DNA of 64,000 nucleotides from Alternaria dauci (GCF_042100115.1 NC_091272.1:558001-622000), one strand, 5' to 3'. Shown: positions 20,189 through 32,019, counted from the first letter of the stretch. A program made the numbers and translations. Notes: a model not told the origin generated them from the sequence alone.

Positions 20189-21337
20189 CTACTGCCACTC
20201 CCAAGCCTCCTCCACCACCCACTCAAAATCATGAAACTTGACCACCGCACCAACACCCAGCACCTCAGGCCGAAATGCAACCGCACAAGGCAAAAACCCA
20301 TCACCAATCCTAACACTTCTCTTCCACTTCTCCACCTCACTCTCTCCACTTTCCCCATCCATCCATTCCCACCGCTCGACCGTCGTCTTCTCCCCCGCCA
20401 TCATAATCCCCTGACAATACTGCCCCAACCTAACAACCACACCCCTAACCCCCACCGCATCCGCCTGACACCTCATCACAATACAAATCTTACTCCCCAC
20501 CCCATTCGTCGCCACCACATCCTCATCCCTCCACATCTCCTCATGCGTCTTCACCGCATCCAGCGCAGGATGAAACCCATGTCCCACTTCCAACGTCAGT
20601 CCCGGCGCAACAGGATACATATCTCCCTCATCAACCGGGATATCCGTGCTCCCAACCGCATACCGCGAATCGACCCAGTGCGTCCACGTAGAATGCGTAA
20701 CATTCTCCCATGTCTCGGCTTCCAGCCGCTTTTGAGATTTGCCATGATGTGGGCCGCTGGGTGGCAGGGTGATGGGCACGGAAGACGAGGTGCCGGCGAA
20801 GGCCCAGTCGAGTTTCTGTGCGTGTCCTTGGTTGGGGTTTGGCTCGGTGCTTTTGAACGACTTGTAGATGCGGATGTCGACAAAGGTGCGGTTGGGGCTT
20901 GTGAGTACTACGGTGGATGTAGGCTCGAATTGGTGGGAGGGGAGGTTGAGAGGGTTCTTGTCGGGCAGATGGATTGAGTAGGGAATCTCGGTGTTTGGGG
21001 GTAGCGGATACGGCAGGAAGTAAATGTACTCGCGCTTGCTGATGTTGGCCGAACTGGGATCTTGGAGAGTGGGGATGGGACCGTGGGCTGCGGTTGTGAT
21101 GGTGAAGGAGGTATCGGGGGTTTGTGTTGCTTTGCTCGCTTTCATGGAAGGCAAAGGGCCTTTGCTGTCTGATGGAGTGGTCATGTTGTCTGCCCTCGGC
21201 TCTGGAGGTGTGTAGATGATATTGCTTGAACCGGAGCTCGATGAGTCGCTGAGCTCACCCAACACTTCGATTGCTGGGGGTGCTTCGAGAAGGACTGTAT
21301 GTGTTATATCGAGTTGTTTGTTCTTCTGTAGTACCAT
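20189..21337 (-). CDS. HRI1: HRI1 family protein with N-terminal extension
   Basis: Intronless, 382 aa. From ~residue 115 onward it follows the yeast Hri1 pattern: SIHLPDKN.., KLDWAFAGTSSSVP, STWTHWVDSRY, VDEGDMYPVAPGLTLEVGHGFHPALDAVKTHEEMW, VVVRLGQYCQGIMM, and a final VVKFHDFEWVVEEAWEW. Yeast Hri1 (about 244 aa) is a two-barrel protein that binds the ER membrane factor Sec72 and the kinase Hrr25; its role is unclear. The extra ~110 residues are Ser/Pro/Thr-rich; internal Mets (for example NMTTPSDS) offer later starts. The last third uses G-ending codons and the first third C-ending codons. Confidence 0.75.
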   Translation of the reverse strand: MVLQKNKQLDITHTVLLEAPPAIEVLGELSDSSSSGSSNIIYTPPEPRADNMTTPSDSKGPLPSMKASKATQTPDTSFTITTAAHGPIPTLQDPSSANISKREYIYFLPYPLPPNTEIPYSIHLPDKNPLNLPSHQFEPTSTVVLTSPNRTFVDIRIYKSFKSTEPNPNQGHAQKLDWAFAGTSSSVPITLPPSGPHHGKSQKRLEAETWENVTHSTWTHWVDSRYAVGSTDIPVDEGDMYPVAPGLTLEVGHGFHPALDAVKTHEEMWRDEDVVATNGVGSKICIVMRCQADAVGVRGVVVRLGQYCQGIMMAGEKTTVERWEWMDGESGESEVEKWKRSVRIGDGFLPCAVAFRPEVLGVGAVVKFHDFEWVVEEAWEWQ

Positions 21338-22334
21338 TGTGGATTGAGCTTTGATCCTTGTGGTAGAGGAAAATAAGACAAACTAACAATTACTGTGATT
21401 GGTCTCTATAAGCTGGCCAGGCGTGGAAGCTTAATGGCGAGGGAAACGATGATATCTGAAGAACGAATAAGTACCAGTACAAATCGAGAGGGGTTGGAGG
21501 CAAAGACAGGACTGAGAATCGGCACATGTGTGAAAAGAAATACAGTGTGTGATACAAGACATCGTACTTGAAGTACAAGATGCGTGAGAGGCCTACCTTT
21601 TCGAACGCAATGACAACCTAGGGAGTATTTTACTGAGACGACTGTTGCACGCGAAATCTATGTTTGGATATACTCGCAATGATGTCGGCAATTTGTTGTG
21701 TGATGAGGCGCGTTGCGATAGAAGTCGAGGTGGGGTTTACTATCGTAGCAACAAGGACCCCGCTAAGCAGCGGCGATCGTATGTCCAAAAGCGATTCACA
21801 ACGATTAGGTACAAGATGAATGATGATTTTGATGTAATCCTTGGTCAACACCGATTGGGTCAGGCTCTTGCGCCGGCCAGTGCTAGAAAAACATGCTTGT
21901 CAATTGATACTCTGAATTTCATGTGAGTTGACATTGTCGCATTAGGTGCAATGTCTTTTATCATGAATTCTCGATATGTGGTAGTTCAGAAGCGGTTCAC
22001 GGGTGAATGCAGCATGCATTTCCAAGTGCTGAAAGACGACATACCCACGAATCGCATTGCTGTTTGACCAAATCGTTGTTAGTAGTGTGGACAAGGTCTT
22101 GACAGGATTTGGTGAAACGACAAGAAAGACATGACATGAACAACGGGAGGCACGGCTTGCATTTGCAAAACTAGGTATCATTCACATGCTGTCATTTATT
22201 TTGACAGACCTAACCATGACGCCGCCCATGCTGGGAAAGCCCACGCTGAGTATACCCATTGTCGAATCGTAATCCTGACTTTTGTATTGTCATAAGCCAT
22301 AGCAAAGAACCAAACCACTACTTCAGCGTGTAGC
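21338..22334. other. intergenic, about 1 kb
   Basis: Between the HRI1 start and the eL13 stop, both minus strand. It is AT-rich compared with the genes and should include the HRI1 promoter and the eL13 3' UTR. Open frames up to ~90 codons overlap on both strands and look random. Confidence 0.45.
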
Positions 22335-23149
22335 TTATTTCTTCTTGGAGTCAGCCTCCTCGGCCTTGGCCTTGGCGCGCTTCTCCCGGACGCCGACAAG
22401 GCGGGCCTCGGAGCGGGCAGCACGGAGGGTCTTGTAGGCGTTCTCGGTGGCCTCGTAGTTGCCAATGGGGCCCTCCTCGAACTCGGCGACGTTCTTGATG
22501 GGCAGAGCGGCGGCGGTGGATTGGACGAGGTTGTCGGCGCTCTTGGCGGCCTTGACGTCCTCGGCGGAGGCGTCACCCTGCTTGGTCTTGCCGTTGCGGC
22601 GGGGGAAGAGGATGAGGCGCTTCCTGTACTCCTGGAGGCGCTCGACGTTGGCCTTGAGGCCCTCCTCGGAGAGGTTCTGGCGGCGAGGGTCGACGGAGAT
22701 ACCGATGGTGCGGGCGAACTTGCGGGGGATACCGGCGGCTGTGATGCATTAGAAGCGTTCTGCGCAGTCGCAAAGATCAAACATACCCTTCAGCTCAACG
22801 AGAGAGAAACCACGGCCGGGACGGACACGGCGGTTGTACTTGACGGTAGGGCAGCGGACGATAGGCCTGAGCTTGTCGACGGGCCTGGGGGCTACCTTTG
22901 CGGCCTTGGCGACACGAGCATTGCGTCTGGACTGCTTCTTGCCAGGCTATTGCACTGTCAGAAATCTGCACACAGGCGCCACTACTCTCAGCGACGTGAG
23001 AGGGGAATTACCTGGTCGAAGTGCACGCGGACGTAGCGTTGCCTGAGAAAAGTTAGCACAATGCCGTGACATGCCCGCTCCTCCAATGCAACTCACCAGT
23101 CCTTGTGGAAATGGTTCTTCTGGATCTGCTGGTTGTGCTTGATGGCCAT
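22335..23149 (-). CDS. RPL13: 60S ribosomal protein L13 (eL13)
   Basis: Model: exons 23149..23097, 23042..23012, 22946..22787, 22738..22335 (introns 54, 65, 48 bp); 215 aa. The sequence begins [18 protein letters not shown] and continues [60 protein letters not shown] and [20 protein letters not shown], all standard eL13. The protein ends in a Lys-rich [10 protein letters not shown]. It is part of the large ribosomal subunit. Codon use is strongly biased (high expression). The 31-nt exon 2 is missed by simple ORF reading. An intron-rich 5' end is usual for fungal ribosomal genes. Confidence 0.95.
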
Positions 23150-23893
23150 TGTGTCGGATTGTCTGCCCTAATCAGCCGTTGTCCTTTGCTCGTATAGTCG
23201 TGTAGAGGCGCGCAGTCTCGACGGCGAATGTGTGCGATTGCGCTCGATCGATTGCGCGCCCTGGAAATGGTGAACGTACCGCGATGGCTGACCTGTGGGT
23301 TAGTTATCGTACGGCTGTCGGGAAGGAAATCTCAAAGTTCGACAATTTCGATGAGCGCCTAGCGTCGTGTGCGAGCCACCCTTCCGGCGATACGTTGTCC
23401 CGACGCTAGCGTGGTTGGAGACGGCAACATCAACAACGGTAGGTAGTGCGCTGCGCGAGCAAACTTGCAGACAGCAAGGAATTTGACTGTTGCTCGTATG
23501 CAAGATACTGTGCAACATATTTTGTGTCTCGGTCTTTGTGAGCCGCATTCGCAGCCCAGTGTTATTATGCACGGCACTCAGTCTCCCAAGTCCGTCATTT
23601 CATGCGAGCGCCACGATGGAACTGCATTTACTCTGCTCAGATCTAATGTTAAGACCATCGTCTTGATAAAGATGTTGCTGCATTCGCTTCAGAACAAACC
23701 ACAAGTAACAACCGAGAAACCCCTAAAGTACTCTTTTGTATCGAGCACACTATGTACACGAAGAGATTAGAAAACGCTACAGTGTATCCAAAGAACTCAA
23801 CCCATCCCGGTGCGCTCTAAAACAACCCCATGCTAACAAGATACGACACGAAAGAATACCCATACCGCAGCCCTAGAGTATAACACTGAAGAA
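23150..23893. promoter_or_regulatory. upstream region of eL13
   Basis: 744 bp between the eL13 start and the LRR gene stop, both minus strand. It should contain the eL13 promoter and possibly a 5' UTR intron. No separate gene is supported. Confidence 0.45.
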
Positions 23894-26800
23894 TCAAAAG
23901 CTGCCGTCATCCGCGTCGAAGAACTCAGTCGATGCACTATCCCCACTCTTCCAACTCTCCCTCGGGATCTTGTCTCGGAGCCATGTCAATACAGCATCCG
24001 TGCCCTTTTGGAGGACCTGACGATTGGGTACCCTGAACTTGTTTCCTTCTACCTCGAAGCCTGTCAGCGTGCCTTGTAGCATTCCGATACGAGGTTCCAG
24101 ACGCTCAATATCGTTGTTACCCAGGTTCACGATCCTGAGATTTTGCAGGCTTTCGGCAGACACTTCGGAGATCTTGTTGTCGGAAGCAAGGAGGGTTGTG
24201 AGCGAAGGAAAGCTTACGTGAAGCGTCGGGAGGGCACCAGCGAGACGGTTGATTGATACGTCAAGTGTAACGAGCATAGGTGCTGTGAGATAGGTTGTGA
24301 GGTGGGTCAACGAGTTGATCTTGTTGCTGGCAAGACGAAGATCGCGGAGCTGGGGAAGTTCGATGGGTGCTGAGAGAGGAACCTCAATGCTGTTCCTAGA
24401 CAGATCCAGTAACGTCAAGTGCTCGAATTGCGCCGTTACAGACGGGATGATGTCGAACTTGTTTCGCTGTAGCTGAAGTTGTCGTAGTCCGTTGGTGAAG
24501 ACCTCTAGCGTCATCTCATCCAACTCCAATTCAGACAAATTCTTGTCTGCGAGGTCTGCTGTGCCCGACGGTGTGAGCTGCCATTTTGGCTGGGGCTCTT
24601 CAGTGACACCAGTCTCGAACTCTTCATCTACATCAGATGGGAGCTCCGTAACAGGCAGCCGCGATGCCAGATCGCGCTTTATCTCATCGGCACCCATGGT
24701 CAGGAATTTACGGTCGCGCAATGGGTTCGCTGCAACTGTGAGATGTTCCAGATTCTCCATCAAAGCAATCTTCTCGTCGAGCTGAGTCAGATCGTTGCCC
24801 GTAAAGTCTGCAGTACGCAGCTGCTGGAGCGTCGTAAAGCCTTCTGGCAAAGCTGTGAGTTTGTTCTCCCCAACTAAGAGAGTGATAATGTTAACCCAGC
24901 TAAAGACTTCTGGTAACGACTTCAGTCGGTTCGTGGAAATATTGAGCGTCTTAATGGCAGGCAGATCGATCGAGTCATCGTCGCACAAAGATGTCAACGA
25001 GTTTTGCGCGACATTAAGTTCCTGTAGATGAGGCACCGAGTCTACACTGAGAAGGGTACCCTCGAGACGATTCTTCGATGCCTGAAGCTCAATCAGGGTT
25101 GCAGAAAAGACTTCGCGAGGAATGGACCGAAGTTGGTTCTCGGACACATTGAGTACCCGTAACTGCGTCAGACGCTGTAAGTCTGCCGGTATGCTTGTCA
25201 ACTTATTCGACTGCAGCTCAAGGACTTCTAATCCTGTGAGGTCGCATAGTGCCGGGGAGAGGTCTCCGCTGAGATCATTTTCCGCCAGCTTCAGTTCCCG
25301 CAAAGTCGGTATTTGAGCGATAACGTCCAACATTTCCATGGGCAACTTGTTTCGTGACTACCAGAGTTAGCTCTAAGCGATTGTGACATTTTGACATGGT
25401 GAAACTTACAAGGTTCAACTTTGAGAGCTGCGTGAGTCGTCTCAGGCCTACGGGCAGCTCTCGCAGCATGTTACCGTGAAAGTCGATACTCTGCACTCCT
25501 CCGAACTGAGGGCCTGCCTCGTCCGAATCAATCATGTCTTCGGTTGATACATCAGGGAACATGCTGTCCGGAAGTATTTCAAGCTCATTGTCTGCAGCCA
25601 GGATAGTAGACAGGTCTACGACCTCGCCCCAGGCTACTTTAGTGTCGTTGGGGTCGTAAATGTACATGGAAAGTACGTCGTCAGGGATTTCCTTCAGTCC
25701 CATCGCGGCTATATTCAAGCGGCCGTCTGATCGAGCGCTATCGATGCGTCTGCGCAGGACAGACTTGCCACCCTTGGAGCGCTGGTTGAAAGGGTCGTCG
25801 TCGAGGCCAAAGTCAAAGGTCGCAATCTCGGCAGGGTCAGGTATGATCATGTCGGTGGGCGGTGTATTGTTTCTAGTTGGCTCGGTCTTTTGCTGCTTCG
25901 CAGCTGCCCTGGCCTTTGCAATCTGTTCCCGCAAAGCATTGGAAGAGCTTGCTGGTTTGGGGGTTGCTTCGGCCGGTGTTTCTTCAACGTCTGGCTTCTT
26001 CGCCGCTCTCGCTTTCGCGATCTGGTCACGGAGGGCAACGGAGGAGCTTGGCATCTTTCGCACGGTATCGGGTGTCTTCTTCACGGGGGTGTCTCGAGCT
26101 GGCGAGGATGTAGCGGTCCCGGGAGGCGATATTGCTTGACCGAAGACGTTGTTCAACGATGGCCGAGACCTGGGTGTCCGCAGCGTAAGACTCTTGCTGC
26201 TCGTCAACGGGCGTGGTTTCGGGGTGTTCTGCAAGTTTTGTGCCGGAGCCAATGGCTGTTTCTTGACGGTCGACACCGGCTGCAGGATCGAAGAACGCTT
26301 GCTGGGCGTCGCGGCGGGTGTGCTGACCTGCGCACTAACGCTTCGCTTTCCAGGCGCAGTCATGGACAGTCTGTTTGAGGGGACACCAAGTCGCTTCGGT
26401 GTAGCTGGTATTGGATGCGGGGCACCATCACTGGTGGATGGCCTGCTGCCGTTGCTGTTGGATGTGGCGGAAGCCGGACGGACCGGCGGAGCCATGGTGT
26501 TGTCGGCATTGAAGAAGCTCGAGCGACGTCTTCCTTTACCCGGTGCCGGTGAGGTGGACAGGTTCGACAGGCTTTCTATCGTCCTTTCCGACAGCGACGG
26601 CCGGCTCTTCCTCTTCTCAGGCTTGACGGGGCTGATGAGCTGGTCGTCCACGGCCGTGTCACCAAGTTCGGGCGAGGGGTCATTGTCTCGGAACCCTGCT
26701 CTCGAGCTCGCACGCGACGAGGCCCTCGAGGCTGACCTAAAGCCTTCTAGGCTCCCCAGTGTATCATCCTCCCTGGCAGGATTTGACGAGGATGTGGGCC

Positions 26801-27245
26801 GCGAGGCATCCGTCTGACGCGACTGCGGACGGGCAAAGGGTCGTTTGAAGACGGGGGCGTCATTGGTGGTGGTGGTGGGCGGGAGGATAGTCGAGGTTCG
26901 TCGCTGGCCAAAGCTAGGGATTCCACTCACGCGGCGTGAGGAAGTGGACGAGGAAGCGACGGATGTGCGGCTGGAGCCCGAGTTGGCAGGCGCAGGTGCC
27001 GGAGCAGGCGATGATGTCAGGGGGTTGCTGGAGTAGGCGAGCGATGCTCTCGACGACTTCTTCTGCAGTGTCGATGTGGTTGGGCGCGAGATGGACGACA
27101 GAGACGGCTTCTTGCGCAGTTGCTCCGTCGAGGCGGGCGCGCGCAGCTGGGAATGGCTGTTGGAGGGCCGGAGCACTGGCAGTCTGGACGCGGGTGCCGG
27201 CCTAGGGATGCCAGACGGGCGCGGTGTCGACGACGACGGGTTCAT
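23894..27245 (-). CDS. large leucine-rich repeat protein with Ser/Pro-rich N-terminus
   Basis: Model: exon 1 27245..25410, intron 25409..25358 (GTAAGT..GTAG, 52 bp), exon 2 25357..23894; 1099 aa. Residues 1-~480 are low complexity (Ser/Pro/Thr/Arg, likely disordered and phosphorylated) and include a duplicated helix motif, ALRDQIAKARAA (~400) and ALREQIAKARAA (~433). From ~500 to the end runs a chain of roughly 16-18 LRRs (LxxLxLxxNxLxxIP type), e.g. LEVLELQSNKLTSIPADL and LRELKLAENDLSG. The splice falls inside one LRR (LSKLNL|SRNKLPMEM), which confirms it. The overall form recalls LRRC40-like or Sog2-type adaptors; an adaptor role is inference only. Confidence 0.85.
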
Positions 27246-27942
27246 GGCGGTGGTGTCGCGCGCTATACGATGTAACGCCTAAGGGCTGGGAAGTCGTTCA
27301 TGCAGAGTCCGCGGGCCAGGCGAAACGAAACACACGTCCAACCAGACCAAGGGTCCTCCACTTGTCGCCAGATTGCTTTTCGACGGGCAATATTCCGAGC
27401 CGGGTGCAGACGGGCGTCTGAGCGAGCGGGAGGCGACCGTTGCCCCGTGAAACCAGAGGGAGTCGTCTTGTTTCCACTACACTGACAGCTCAGGCCTAGC
27501 GCCGGTTGGCTGAGCAGGGACGACCGGCGGGTCCTTCCTCCAACGCTCCAACCTCGCTCCACGCGCCTTCCGCACCGACGACATTGTCCCTCCACACACA
27601 CCTCAACACCGCCCTCCGCAAGAGCCACGTCGTCTGCAAACGCCTGTTTTCTTTTGGTTGCACGCTACCACGGTCGCATAACCCCCGCGACTCCTCTTTG
27701 GCAAACGCGCATCGACGCGCACCCCTGCTACCGTCGCTATCGTCTTCGTCGCCTAGCTGTACCGCGTCACCCACCGCCAGCGCTACATACCCAAGCTCTT
27801 TGACACCCCAGTTCCCGTGTATCAGAGTTGGATTGCACAAAGCCAATTTCTCTTCGACCACACGCCGTCTTCTCGACTAGATTCCGCCTCGGTGTCTTTC
27901 TGATTGTCGCACACTGCTTAGGCCAATTGCGCCTGAGCCAGA
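27246..27942. promoter_or_regulatory. divergent promoter region (LRR gene / coiled-coil gene)
   Basis: 697 bp, GC-rich, between two divergent start codons. Overlapping open frames of ~120 codons on both strands are typical of GC-rich noncoding DNA and have no family features. Poly-pyrimidine tracts precede 27943. Confidence 0.45.
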
Positions 27943-29493
27943 ATGGATCCCCAAGCAACGCACTACCCACCGTCGCAAGACTCATTGATGCCTACCACCG
28001 AGCATGCGCAACCTGAAACACCTCCAAAGCTTTCTTCTCCGTCGCCCGCTGAGTCGGCAGCACTTGCCATGTCAAAACTCGCGTCCCCAGACCAAGTCAA
28101 ATTCACCTCCCCCGCACCCCGGACCACATCTTCCATGACCCCTCCACCCTCTTCTCAAATCCCCGGTACTCGTGCAGCCATGAGAACACCTACTCCTCCA
28201 ACTCCACAGCTCACGTCTCCCCCACCAACCAGCAAGCTGCCAAACCAGCCGTCTGCCTTGACAGACATGGGTGCAGGTCTCTACCCGCAAGACCAGGTCA
28301 ACAGTGCCTCTGCCGAGGAGCTGAGAGTCATGGTCAACAACATCTCTAACGCCTTGCGCGACATGAGGCTCTCCGCAGCCCACTACAAACTTCAGTACAA
28401 CATGGCTGTAATGGAGAGCCGGGAGTCTGCAAGTCGGATGGCTGTCGAACTAGCCATGGCTCAGCGAGAGCTTGATGTTCTGCAGCAAGCTGAGGAGAAA
28501 CGCCGAAAAAACATGGTGACTCCAGAGCAAACCTACCAAGACTCGGCAAACGCAGCCAACACAGTTCTGCTATCAGAAATGAGCCGCCAGAACCAGATGC
28601 TGCAGAGCGAAAATGAGGAGCTTCGCGACATGCTTGAGCAGCAAAAGCGTCTCACTGAGCATCGAGAAGGCGAACTTGCGAGCCTTTTGGATGAAAATGA
28701 TCGACTGAAGACGAGGATTCGCAAGAACCGCGATCACATCGCACCACTTCTTGAGCAGATCGAGCAATCCTCACCACGATCAAACTACGGAACCCCTCAC
28801 CAGCCAACTCCCAGGAACGTCCTTAACAGGGTGGCACACCTCTCCGAAGAAAGCAGGAGCCAAAACAACTTCGAAGCTCTTCTCTTGGCCGATAAGATGC
28901 TGAGTCAGGAGGTAGCTACTGCTCCCACAACACCCATCAGGCATCATGCACCCAGATCACGCTTCAGTCACCAGAGAGGCGCACAGTCCATGTCATCGCT
29001 ACCACAGACACCGAACAGAAGAGCTGCGTTTCCCCGTGCTGAAGTGCCCCGCACACCGCCACTTTTTGTCCCAACCAATATTCCACAATCAGCTCCCCCG
29101 GCGCACTACCAGGCCAAGCCATCAAACACACGTCGTCAAAGCAGCAACTCGACCATCACTGCGTCTAGCGCTGACGAAGAAGAAGCTTTCACCGACCGTG
29201 AAGAAGATGAAGTGCCCGAGTCCCAGGCCAGCCAGATGGCAAGAAGTCTTTTGCAAGGAGCACCACCTGCCAAGGGCATAATGTCCGCCCCGCCACCGGC
29301 TCAACCAACAAACCTCGTGCAAACCAAAATCTTCGGCCAAGTCAAGAAAGGCTCTGGCCTTAGCCGTGCCGGCGAACTAAAGCGCGGTCGCATGCCTTCA
29401 ACAGCGGATCTCCGCACTCAAACAAGTCCGCCCAAGCGCGGACGGGTCGATCATGGTGTAGGTCTTGGCCTTGGTGGCTTGCTGCGCGAGTAG
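27943..29493 (+). CDS. coiled-coil protein, unknown function, conserved fungal type
   Basis: Intronless, 516 aa. Residues 1-~110 are Pro/Ser/Thr-rich with TP/SP sites. A central helical, coiled-coil segment spans ~125-275 (EELRVMVNNISNALRDMRLSAAHYK, ELAMAQRELDVLQQAEEKRRK, NQMLQSENEELRDMLEQQKRL, LASLLDENDRLKTRIRKNRDHI). The C-terminal ~230 residues are disordered with many TP/SP/RR motifs (PTTPIRHHAPRSRF, LPQTPNRRAAFP), possible CDK sites, and end in a Gly/Leu-rich GLGLGGLLRE. I do not recognise a named family. A structural or cell-cycle role is only suggested by the CDK-like sites. Confidence 0.8.
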   Translation: MDPQATHYPPSQDSLMPTTEHAQPETPPKLSSPSPAESAALAMSKLASPDQVKFTSPAPRTTSSMTPPPSSQIPGTRAAMRTPTPPTPQLTSPPPTSKLPNQPSALTDMGAGLYPQDQVNSASAEELRVMVNNISNALRDMRLSAAHYKLQYNMAVMESRESASRMAVELAMAQRELDVLQQAEEKRRKNMVTPEQTYQDSANAANTVLLSEMSRQNQMLQSENEELRDMLEQQKRLTEHREGELASLLDENDRLKTRIRKNRDHIAPLLEQIEQSSPRSNYGTPHQPTPRNVLNRVAHLSEESRSQNNFEALLLADKMLSQEVATAPTTPIRHHAPRSRFSHQRGAQSMSSLPQTPNRRAAFPRAEVPRTPPLFVPTNIPQSAPPAHYQAKPSNTRRQSSNSTITASSADEEEAFTDREEDEVPESQASQMARSLLQGAPPAKGIMSAPPPAQPTNLVQTKIFGQVKKGSGLSRAGELKRGRMPSTADLRTQTSPPKRGRVDHGVGLGLGGLLRE

Positions 29494-29894
29494 AGAGAAC
29501 TTGTTCCTGACCATGTGCGGCAGGGAGTTTATCAAGCTTATTAAGTTTACGACGTTTATGATTCTGGCGAACCACTTCAATGAGCGGCGATGATTTGCTT
29601 TTTTCTGTTTAAGGTTTGGATACCCTTCTGGCAAACGCTATTTGAGCATGGCGCTAGCTAGCTGTCGATTTTGAGGTCGGCTGATATTTATGATTCTTCA
29701 TGGATGGTGGTGGTGATCTTTGAATATGCCACGGATGATGGTGTGATGAAAGATTTGGATATTAGTTAGACCAAACTCAATGTATATGCGTATTATCCGC
29801 TCGAACGAATGATATGAAATCCCAAGTGAAGTCGAGCTGGTTCTGATGATCCTATCCATTGCCTCCTACCCACGCCATGTTATTGAGCCTTGTA
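29494..29894. other. intergenic, convergent 3' ends
   Basis: 401 bp, AT-rich, between convergent stops. Nothing beyond 3' UTR material is seen. Confidence 0.5.
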
Positions 29895-31099
29895 TCAAAT
29901 CCCAGTCTTTTCGTACTTCCTGCCCTCGCTGCTCTTTTCCATGCAATCGATAATGGTGTGCATACCAAGCGCCTGTTCAAAGTCGACCAAGCCTTCCTCT
30001 ACACCCCACCCCTCGACAAAACCCTCATACAACATACCAATATTCTTCGCAAAGGGTGGCAGATCCTTTACTACATCAGAATACTCCACATCCACCACCT
30101 CCACTATATCCTTCTCATGATCAAACACCTCAATCTTCTCCCCACCAAGCGCAAGATGAACCATCGCCGGAGACGTCAAGCGAATCTCGCCCTTGGTGCC
30201 AAAGATCCTCCAGACAAGATTTGGCGAGTCCTTGAACCCCTTGCCACTCCTCGCCGCCATCGAGATAGGCGCGCCATTGTTCTTCAGAGTGCCTTGCAGC
30301 AAAACGTGATCAGGCGTCTCGCGCTTGAGCATGCGGTCAAAACTTCCATCTGCGTGTAGAAGCTTGGTCTCTGGCCAGCGAGTCGTCAATAGCGCGGAAA
30401 GTTCTTCAAGGCCGCCCAACGCATAGAACACTGGATCTGCGGTGTGGCTAAAGGCGATTGTGAGGAAGTTCCCGCCGCTTTCCTTCTTGACGAAGTAGTC
30501 GACTGCAGGGGGCTCGACGTCGCCAGCCCAACCGACAGTGAACTCGAGGGTTGAGCTGAGGAGGTCTCCGACGGTTTTGTTTGCTACTAGTTCTTTGATC
30601 TTTCGGACAAAGGGGCTTGAGCGGCCTTGCAGTCCGACGATGGTCTTGCTGCCGCTCTTCTGGGCTGCAGTGTGCATTTCTGTGGCCTGGGTGAGGTTGG
30701 ATGCTAGCGGCCATTCGACATATACGTCCTTGCCTGCCTTGATGACTGGCATCATCAATTCATGGTGTCTGTCTACACGGACGGAGCAGACGACGAGGTC
30801 GACATTGGGGTCCTTCGCTAGATCCTCCGAGCTACCATAGGCCCTGACGCTGGACAGTAGGTTGTAGCGCTGAGCTGCTGTTTGCGCTGACTTGACGCTC
30901 GAGTTACAGAGAGCTACTATTTGGTAGTGTGGCGAGGCAAGTAGGTACGGTAAATGGGCGCTGAGTGTGGGGATTAGCTTGGCCGAGGCTGGGTATTCCA
31001 AAGGTAGTGTATGTACCTTGCGGCCCAGCTATCTCCTGGACTGCCGGAGATATTGGTGGTGACGGAACTGAGACCAATGATTCCTACTTTGATGACCAT
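29895..31099 (-). CDS. Gal80-like Gfo/Idh/MocA family oxidoreductase
   Basis: Model: exon 1 31099..31017, intron 31016..30961 (GTACAT..CTCAG, 56 bp, branch GCTAATC), exon 2 30960..29895; 382 aa. The Rossmann start VIKVGIIGLSSVTTN is split by the intron and rejoined as SWAASAHLPYLLASPHYQIVALCNSS. Next come the family's GSSEDLAKDPNVDLVVCSV, AGKDVYVEWPLASN (EKP-like loop with W instead of K), GLQGRSSPFVRKIKELV and GGNFLTIAFSHTADPVFYALG. The lysine of the catalytic EKP triad is replaced, as in the yeast regulator Gal80 and its relatives, so a regulatory or altered enzymatic role is possible. A TATA-like TTATATATC lies ~90 bp upstream (minus strand, ~31186-31194). Confidence 0.85.
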
Positions 31100-32019
31100 T
31101 TTGTTTAGAGGGGAGTTGTTTCGCTTTTCACCAAGGTTGTGGTATTTTGTGATGGAGGTGGCTCAAGGAAGTCCATCAAAGGATAGATATATAAGTAGTA
31201 CGAACCACGCAAGCTGTTCGTCCGGTTCCAAGCTGAGCAGGGACAGTATCCATAGTCAATGCTTGATCCGGGACACTGATTGAACAACCCTCTACATTGG
31301 CTTCAGTCGATGCTCGCGATGTATCCACAGTGCGGAGTTGGGTTCCTTCTGACTCCGCAAGTCAGTTCGACCAGGATCCAATCCTACGCGTTCTGACATT
31401 CTGACATTTCTGACATGCTAGCACAACGATGGGGCATACTGATTCATGTTGGCTGCTTTCACAACCTTGTTCTTAAAGCTCTTTCTGAGTTCTCACCGTC
31501 ACAGTTCTGACTGTTGCTCGCGGATTGCGGACGAAACCGGAAAGCGGGAGATCGGAGGATGTCTAGGGGGAGTTCGGTCAGCTCTGTCCATGGCGCGGCT
31601 GCAGCATCTGGAACATTTTGTCTCTGAGTTTGGCCACAAGTGTGTAGAGATGCCTTTGGGTTTCCTAGAGAAGGCCTATTGTAGGGTAATGATCATTTCA
31701 AGGTTCGGTATGGGGAACGGTTGGAGTGGTGTGATTCATCTGTACTCGAAGACCCGGAGGCATCAACCGGCAGTCTAGTATTTACTGGAGTGAACAGCAC
31801 CGAAGACATTATTGCAAGCGCCCGCGTTGTACGCCAGCTTCCCGTTCGAAGAGTTTTAGTGTTTTCTAAGCATCCGGCGCCAAGGCTCTCTCCAGGCTCC
31901 CGATGTCACAACCGAGGTCGCGAAACGAACGCGCACGCCATGCACAGACCTCCTTCCAACCTCCACGCGCACGCCCCACTCCCAACGTCTCCATGCCATC
32001 TTCGTGTACATTGCACAAC
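31100..32019. promoter_or_regulatory. divergent intergenic region
   Basis: 920 bp between the Gal80-like gene and the first of the tandem paralogues. A TATA-like element for the minus gene is at ~31186-31194. A 110-codon plus-strand frame at 31446-31778 has no recognisable features and I do not call it. Confidence 0.45.

Noticed and set aside
20144..20977. Plus-strand 277-codon frame rich in Pro, His and Arg
   Set aside because: Antisense to the HRI1 family gene, whose frame has clear family motifs.
22196..22780. Minus-strand 194-codon frame, Ser/Pro/Arg-rich
   Set aside because: Off-frame shadow of the last eL13 exon.
31446..31778. Plus-strand 110-codon frame between the Gal80-like gene and paralogue A
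   Set aside because: No signal, motif or splice context; typical of chance open frames in intergenic DNA.
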